This document shows positions 6,274-10,123 of a DNA stretch of 10,123 bases, piece after piece. Position 1 is the first letter of the stretch. Each line of letters begins with the position of its first letter. The notes below the pieces were generated by a model. The model was not told the DNA's origin. It searched no databases and saw only the letters and a program-made list of their open reading frames with translations. Position numbers and translations under genes: made by a program. The stretch comes from Clostridia bacterium. GTDB taxonomy: Bacteria; Bacillota; Clostridia; Oscillospirales; Acutalibacteraceae. The DNA lies in NCBI GenBank assembly GCA_900763035.1, contig CAAFIS010000014.1, positions 1 to 10,123 on the forward strand, written 5' to 3'.

Positions 6274-8115
6274 TCAGACGGCCGAGTCCTCGCCGAAATA
6301 CACGTCGTACCAGACGAGGAACATATACACCGTCCAGATCTTGCGGCTGTTGTCCGCCTTGCCCGCCTTGTGGCGGTCGAGCAGAGAGATCAGCTCGTCG
6401 GTGTTGAAGAACTGCCGCGCCGGCGCGGACGAAAATGCCTCTTTGACTTTGTTATAGTACGCGTCCTGCCGCAGCCACACGCGGATCGGGACGGGGAAGC
6501 CGAGCTTCGGCTTGTCCGCGGCGGCGGCGGGGATGTGCCGCCGTGCGGCCAGACGCATGGCGTATTTCGTCGTTCCATGCGCGATGCGGTGGCGCACCGG
6601 GATGCGCGACGCGACGGCGAACACCTCCTTATCGAGGAAGGGGACGCGCAGTTCCAGCGAATGCGCCATGCTCATGCGGTCCGCCTTGAGCAGGATGTCC
6701 CCCACCATCCAGCGGTTGATGTCCAGATACTGCATCCGGGTGACGTCGTCCTGCCCTTGGCACCGCTCGTAATACTCGCGGGTGAAGTCCGCAGGGTCGG
6801 TGGCGGGGATGTCGCGCAGCAGGCGCGCCTTCTCCTTTTTGGTGAACATATTCGCGTTGCCGATGAAGCGCTCCTCCAGCGTTTTCGATCCGCGGATCAA
6901 AAACGACTTGCCTTTGAACGAGAACGGCAGCGCCCCGACGAGCGCGGCGGCGGCGCGGCGCAGAAAGCGCGGCAGCCGCTGATAGCCCGCAAGGGACATC
7001 GGCTCGTGATAGATGCGGTAGCCGCCGAACAGCTCGTCCGCGCCCTCACCGGACAGCACGACCTTGACATACTGCGCCGCCAGCTTGGACACGAAATACA
7101 GTGCGATGCACGACGGATCGGCCAGCGGCTGATCGAGGTGATACTGCACCTGCGGCAGCGCCTGCCAATACTCCTCCTCGCCGATGATATGCACGTGATG
7201 CTCGATGCCCACTTCGCGTGCAAGGTCCGCGGCATAGTGGCTCTCGTTATAATGCTCGCCGTTGTCGAAGCCGACGGTGAACGCCTTCTGCCCGCCGAAA
7301 TACGACGCGACGAAGCTGGAATCCACCCCGCTGGACAAAAAGCAGCCGACCTCGACGTCGCTGATCCGGTGCGCGGCGACCGAATCGGTGAACGCCTTGT
7401 CGATCGCGTCTACCGCCTCGTCAAGGCTCATGTCCTCGTCCGGGTCGAAGCGCGGCTCCCAATACCGCTCCACGCCGATCTCGCCGTCGTGCCACGTCAG
7501 ATAGTGCGCGGGCGGCAGGCAGAGGATGCCCTTGAAGAACGTCTCGGTCGGGACGGAATACTGGAAGGAGAGATACTTATCCAGCGCGGCGGCGTTGAAC
7601 TCCTTTTTGACGTCCGGATGCGCAAGGATGCTCTTGATCTCGGAGCCGAACACGATCCGCCCGTCATCGAGACGGGTATAGTGCATCGGCTTGATGCCGA
7701 AATAGTCGCGCGCGAGGAACAGCGACCGCGCTTTGCTGTCCCAGATGGCGAAGGCGAACATCCCGCGCAGCCGGGGCAGAAGATCGTGTCCCCACTGCTC
7801 GTAGCCGTGCAGCAGCGTTTCGCCGTCCCCGGCGGTAGCGAAGGTGTGTCCCAGCTGCTGCAGCTGCTGCCGCAGCTCACGGTAGTTATAGATCTCGCCG
7901 TTGAACATCAGGGCAAGGGACTTGTCCTCGTTATACAGCGGCTGCTGCGCCGCCTCGAGGTCGATGATGCTCAGCCGGCGAAAGCCCATCGCCAGCGTAT
8001 CGTCCAGATAATAGCCGTCGGCATCCGGGCCGCGATGGGTGATGCGCTCGGTCATTTGGCGCAGATAGCTCTCCCGGTCGACGATCTGGCCGGTAAAGCC
8101 GCAAAAGCCGCACAT
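6274..8115 (-). CDS. asnB: Asparagine synthetase (glutamine-hydrolysing), AsnB
   Basis: A 613-residue cytosolic enzyme that makes asparagine from aspartate, ATP and the ammonia of glutamine. The class II glutamine amidotransferase domain starts MCGFCGF, with Cys2 as the nucleophile after Met removal. It shows THRGPD (26-31), Arg47, FNGEIYN (71-77) and GDGE (96-99), the glutamine-pocket residues. The synthetase domain carries the ATP-pyrophosphatase loop FLSSGVDSS (259-267) and LSGEGADELFGGY (354-366). The length is normal for the AsnB type of Clostridia. The start at 8115 is fixed by the need for Cys2 and by AAAAGGAG 8 bases upstream, so an ATG 18 codons earlier is rejected. It is first in an operon with the DUF4830 gene and rsuA. 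The neighbours give no sign of a role in antibiotic or cell-wall amidation, so a housekeeping role is most likely. Confidence 0.95.
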   Translation of the reverse strand: MCGFCGFTGQIVDRESYLRQMTERITHRGPDADGYYLDDTLAMGFRRLSIIDLEAAQQPLYNEDKSLALMFNGEIYNYRELRQQLQQLGHTFATAGDGETLLHGYEQWGHDLLPRLRGMFAFAIWDSKARSLFLARDYFGIKPMHYTRLDDGRIVFGSEIKSILAHPDVKKEFNAAALDKYLSFQYSVPTETFFKGILCLPPAHYLTWHDGEIGVERYWEPRFDPDEDMSLDEAVDAIDKAFTDSVAAHRISDVEVGCFLSSGVDSSFVASYFGGQKAFTVGFDNGEHYNESHYAADLAREVGIEHHVHIIGEEEYWQALPQVQYHLDQPLADPSCIALYFVSKLAAQYVKVVLSGEGADELFGGYRIYHEPMSLAGYQRLPRFLRRAAAALVGALPFSFKGKSFLIRGSKTLEERFIGNANMFTKKEKARLLRDIPATDPADFTREYYERCQGQDDVTRMQYLDINRWMVGDILLKADRMSMAHSLELRVPFLDKEVFAVASRIPVRHRIAHGTTKYAMRLAARRHIPAAAADKPKLGFPVPIRVWLRQDAYYNKVKEAFSSAPARQFFNTDELISLLDRHKAGKADNSRKIWTVYMFLVWYDVYFGEDSAV

Positions 8116-8146
8116 AGGCAACGCTCCTTTTCTTCTGTGTCGTATC

Positions 8147-8155
8147 AGTATACCA
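8147..8155 (-). promoter_or_regulatory. Extended -10 promoter of the asnB operon
   Basis: TGGTATACT on the minus strand (8155-8147) is a near-consensus extended -10, 31 bases before the asnB ATG. The -35 position is T-rich (TTTTAT at about 8170-8175) and weak. The leader is short, about 25 bases, with no riboswitch or T-box. Confidence 0.6.
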
Positions 8156-8186
8156 CATCCCGCGCGCAAATAAAAGAGGGCGAAAT

Positions 8187-8224
8187 AAAAAAGCCAAGGG
8201 CGGGGCGAAAAATTCGCCCCGCCC
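8187..8224 (-). terminator. Terminator of the VTC-DUF4956 operon
   Basis: GGGCGGGGCGAA and TTCGCCCCGCCC (8224-8213 with 8209-8198, read leftward) form a perfect 12-bp stem. TTGG, C and a T6 run (8192-8187) follow. It lies 24 bases past the DUF4956 stop and insulates the asnB promoter. Confidence 0.88.
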
Positions 8225-8248
8225 CTTCCAAAGGGATCGCTCTTCGTG

Positions 8249-8911
8249 TCAAAGCTGCTCGCGGTCGCTCTCCTTGCAGCAGACGATGGTCAGGTTGCCG
8301 TTGCGGGCGCGCATCGCGTCGAGGAACGCCTTCGGCACGGGGGCCTCCCGCAAAACGATGCGGTATTGCAGCTCGTACAGTGTGCCCATGCCGCTGGTCT
8401 TGACCCGCTCCAGCGAGAACGAGCGCAGGTATTCGGCAAAGATATCGTCGAACAGGCCGTCGTAGTCCAGATCCTCCGGGATCGTGACCTTCAGCAGCCG
8501 CTCGCCGTCGGCGTGCTTGCCGAAGCCGGAGAGGGACAGCAGCAGCCAAAACGCGGCGATCAGCACGAAGAACAGCCCGGCCACGACCACGTAGCCCATG
8601 CCGGTAGCCAGCCCCAGCGCCATGCCGAGGAAGATGGCCGCGATCTCGCGCGCCGTGCCGGGCGCGGAGCGGAAACGCACCAGCCCGAACGCGCCCGCGA
8701 CGGCGACGCCCGCGCCGATGTTGCCGTTGACGAGCATGATCACGATCTGCACCACGGCGGGCAGCAGCGCCACGGTCAGTGCGAAGCTGCGGCTGCAGCG
8801 CGTGCGGAACATCGCCAGCAGCGCCACACCGACGCCGAGGGCGAGCGACACCGCCGTGCACAGCAAAAACGTACCGACGGTCAGGGACGGACCGATGACG
8901 GAACTAAGCAT
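8249..8911 (-). CDS. DUF4956 membrane protein, partner of the VTC-domain protein
   Basis: A 220-residue protein. Its first ~130 residues hold about four hydrophobic helices (about 10-33, 43-61, 64-78 and 90-125). The family signature GAGVAVAGAFGLVRFRS (66-82) with APGTARE lies between them. Residues 135-220 are soluble and probably cytosolic (LLKVTIPEDLDYDGLFDDIF at 139-158). GAAGGAGG lies 9 bases before the ATG. DUF4956 genes are regularly found beside VTC-domain genes in Gram-positive bacteria, as here with the gene at 9138-9887. By analogy with yeast Vtc1, it may form the membrane part of a polyphosphate polymerase, perhaps a polyphosphate channel. That role is inference, since the family has no clear biochemical assignment that I can confirm. 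Confidence 0.88.
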   Translation of the reverse strand: MLSSVIGPSLTVGTFLLCTAVSLALGVGVALLAMFRTRCSRSFALTVALLPAVVQIVIMLVNGNIGAGVAVAGAFGLVRFRSAPGTAREIAAIFLGMALGLATGMGYVVVAGLFFVLIAAFWLLLSLSGFGKHADGERLLKVTIPEDLDYDGLFDDIFAEYLRSFSLERVKTSGMGTLYELQYRIVLREAPVPKAFLDAMRARNGNLTIVCCKESDREQL

Positions 8912-9129
8912 GGATAACAGCCTCCTTCGAATGTCGGTCTGCCCGCATGGCAGGCAGACGACTTACAAAAAGCATCAGATCGATCGCGGCGGAGAGGTGG
9001 GATGTCGGGTGCGACATCGGGCTGTGCTATGGGCAGATCTCGTCATCGCGCCCCAAAATGACCCTTGGCCGTTTCCACAGTCCACCCAAACGCCCTCAGG
9101 GTCTCCCTTTGCATACGGATCACCCGCCC
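8912..9129 (-). other. Structured spacer between the VTC and DUF4956 genes
   Basis: The two genes are about 226 bp apart, with no convincing gene or promoter in between. It has two perfect hairpins: GTCTGCC/GGCAGAC (8937-8943 with 8953-8959, 9-base loop) a few bases upstream of the DUF4956 ribosome binding site (8921-8928), and GATGTCG/CGACATC (9001-9007 with 9012-9018, 4-base loop). Neither is followed by a T-run on the minus strand. They may adjust relative expression or mRNA stability of the two cistrons. Confidence 0.5.
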
Positions 9130-9177
9130 GCATACCGTCAAAGCGCCCGGACAGCGTCCGGCTTTTTGACGGTATGC
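9130..9177. repeat. Long inverted repeat across the stop codon of the VTC gene
   Basis: GCATACCGTCAAA (9130-9142) pairs perfectly with TTTGACGGTATGC (9165-9177). Inside, CCGGAC (9147-9152) pairs with GTCCGG (9156-9161) around an AGC loop. The VTC stop codon (9140-9138) lies within one arm. Leftward no T-run follows, so it is not a clear terminator for VTC. Rightward the inner stem runs into CTTTTT and could stop antisense transcripts. Confidence 0.75.
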
Positions 9178-9887
9178 AGGATATGCTCGGTGAATACCGT
9201 GCCGTATTTGGAGAACGATGCCGGGCGCGCCCCGACGGCCGACAGCGCGTGCGCCAGCCACAGCGGACACGCGCCGGGCACCTTCAGCTCCATCAGGAGC
9301 TGTCCGGCATACGGGGAGCCGTGCGGCAGGATCGGCCGTCCCGCATCGCCCCGGCGCAGATCGAGCGCCGTCGTGCGGTAGCGCAGCCCAGTGTCGAACG
9401 TGATCCGCAGCGCATCGTCCTCCCGTCCGGTGAAGGCCGTACGGTCATAGGCAAGGAACACGCGCGGCGCCACCCGGCGGGAGCGCGCCGTCCACAGCAG
9501 CTCCCGCGCGATCTGTCCGTCCGGCGGATCCGGCAGCTCCCCGGCCAAAAACGGCGCAACGTCCGCAGCCGGCAGCGAGATCCGGCGCTTATACACCACG
9601 CCGTCGAATTTCTTCTTTGCTTCGAGGTACACGCTGTCGCCGTCGCGCGGTACGCCGTAGCAGCGCGCCCGCAGCTTTTCCTTATACACCGGCTTTTCCA
9701 GCGACGCACGGATCAGCGCCCAGTCCTCGGTATCGTAATACAGGTTCGTGACCGTGTAGCTCCCGTAGGCATCGGGCACCAGCCGGTCGCCGACCGACGA
9801 CAGCAGCGCCGTTTGCTGCTGAGGCGTGAGGAAATATTTGCGCTCCACCCGTTCGAAGCTGTAGCGGATCTTGCCTGTCTGTCCCAT
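9138..9887 (-). CDS. VTC-domain protein, probable polyphosphate polymerase catalytic subunit
   Basis: A 249-residue soluble protein of the VTC (CYTH-like/TTM tunnel) fold. In yeast Vtc4 this domain makes polyphosphate from ATP inside a basic tunnel. Conserved elements in order are FERVERKYFLT (11-21), VTNLYYDTED (46-55), VYKEKLRARCYG (67-78) with tunnel Lys/Arg residues, VYLEAKKKFDGVVYKRR (86-102), AYDRTAF (147-152) and LRITFD (160-165). ELKVPGACPLW (200-210) and FSKYGTVF (225-232) come near the end. All are typical of bacterial VTC proteins. The ATG at 9887 is chosen because CGGAG lies 9 bases before it. The ATG at 9896 directly abuts that motif. It is first in the operon, followed by the DUF4956 gene, and the pair suggests a membrane-linked polyphosphate or related polymer enzyme. 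Activity is inferred. Confidence 0.88.
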   Translation of the reverse strand: MGQTGKIRYSFERVERKYFLTPQQQTALLSSVGDRLVPDAYGSYTVTNLYYDTEDWALIRASLEKPVYKEKLRARCYGVPRDGDSVYLEAKKKFDGVVYKRRISLPAADVAPFLAGELPDPPDGQIARELLWTARSRRVAPRVFLAYDRTAFTGREDDALRITFDTGLRYRTTALDLRRGDAGRPILPHGSPYAGQLLMELKVPGACPLWLAHALSAVGARPASFSKYGTVFTEHILHTVKKPDAVRAL

Positions 9888-9938
9888 AGCCGTCATCTCC
9901 GTTTCGCTTGCCTTATCATGCGCCGCCGACCTAAAGCA

Positions 9939-9974
9939 GGGATAAATGATACTTAAAGCCAGATCAAAATATGC
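9939..9974 (-). promoter_or_regulatory. Weak promoter candidates for the VTC-DUF4956 operon
   Basis: The AT-rich stretch between the upstream terminator and the VTC start must hold the promoter. Two candidates are visible: TATCAT (9951-9946), a good -10 without a good -35; and TTGATC (9967-9962) with TATCCC (9944-9939) at 17-bp spacing. Neither is decisive. Confidence 0.3.
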
Positions 9975-9983
9975 CAAAAAACG

Positions 9984-10010
9984 AAAAAAAGGCCGCCCGG
10001 ACGGGCGGCC
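9984..10010 (-). terminator. Terminator of the gene at the right edge
   Basis: GGCCGCCCG/CGGGCGGCC (10010-10002 with 9999-9991) forms a 9-bp GC stem with a very tight loop, followed leftward by T7 (9990-9984). It lies 14 bases past the stop at 10025 and insulates the VTC promoter region. Confidence 0.88.
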
Positions 10011-10024
10011 GGGCGGCAAGAAGG

Positions 10025-10123
10025 CTATTTGTGATATTTTCCGCCGGACATGATCTGGAAGGCGCGATAGAGCTGCTCGTGCAGCATCACCCGTGCCAGC
10101 TGATGCGGGAAGGTCATCGGCGA
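10025..10123 (-). CDS. C-terminal end of an unidentified protein (partial)
   Basis: The last 32 codons of a leftward gene that enters from the right edge and stops with TAG at 10027-10025. The visible tail looks helical ([19 protein letters not shown]) and ends GGKYHK. I do not recognise the family. The reading frame is supported by the absence of stops, the codon style and a strong terminator right behind it. Confidence 0.6.
   Translation of the reverse strand, partial: SPMTFPHQLARVMLHEQLYRAFQIMSGGKYHK

Noticed and set aside
6196..8403. 735-codon open frame on the plus strand
   Set aside because: It is antisense to asnB, which has full family motifs and a good start. Its protein shows no domain and the Arg/His/Val-rich composition expected of a complement of GC-rich coding DNA.
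8598..9956. 452-codon plus-strand open frame spanning three regions
   Set aside because: It runs antisense through DUF4956, the spacer and the VTC gene, so it is a by-product of high GC content.

Overview
GC-rich bacterial DNA with strong AGGAGG-type ribosome binding sites, intrinsic terminators, a Gram-positive wall-anchor-like protein tail and a set of Clostridia-type families (DUF4830, DUF4956 plus VTC domain, RsuA-type synthase, AsnB). The best guess is a high-GC gut member of the Oscillospiraceae/Ruminococcaceae (Clostridia). This is an inference from family content and sequence style, not a database match. No tRNA, rRNA, insertion sequence or CRISPR array was seen.

Left part (1-3180). 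The window opens with the first 39 codons of a leftward gene, probably an AraC-type or other cupin-fold regulator. A divergent intergenic region with a terminator-like hairpin separates it from a large rightward gene. That gene encodes a secreted calcineurin-like phosphoesterase of 933 residues with helical repeats and a C-terminal anchor-like tail. A strong hairpin with T-tracts on both sides closes it against the convergent genes to the right.

Middle part (3180-5010). All genes here run leftward. First comes a remnant of a GH32 (sucrose/fructan hydrolase) gene in which the start and the last ~20-30 codons survive, joined out of frame with the catalytic middle missing. Next to it lies a duplicated 53-59 bp intergenic repeat. 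Then comes an intact, solitary sugar-ABC ATPase of the MsmK/UgpC/MalK type with its own promoter, a 5' UTR hairpin and a terminator. The picture is of a decayed sugar locus whose shared ATPase has been kept.

Right part (5010-8160). A leftward transcription unit carries asparagine synthetase (asnB), a small membrane-anchored DUF4830 protein and an RsuA-type 16S rRNA pseudouridine synthase. The last two overlap by 17 bp. An extended -10 promoter lies just upstream of asnB.

Far right (8187-10123). A leftward pair encodes a VTC-domain protein (polyphosphate polymerase-like) and a DUF4956 membrane protein, bounded by strong terminators on both sides. The two genes are separated by 226 bp that holds several hairpins, including a 13+6 bp inverted repeat across the VTC stop codon. 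Together they resemble a minimal bacterial counterpart of the yeast VTC polyphosphate complex, with one soluble catalytic and one membrane subunit. The window ends in the last 32 codons of an unidentified leftward gene.
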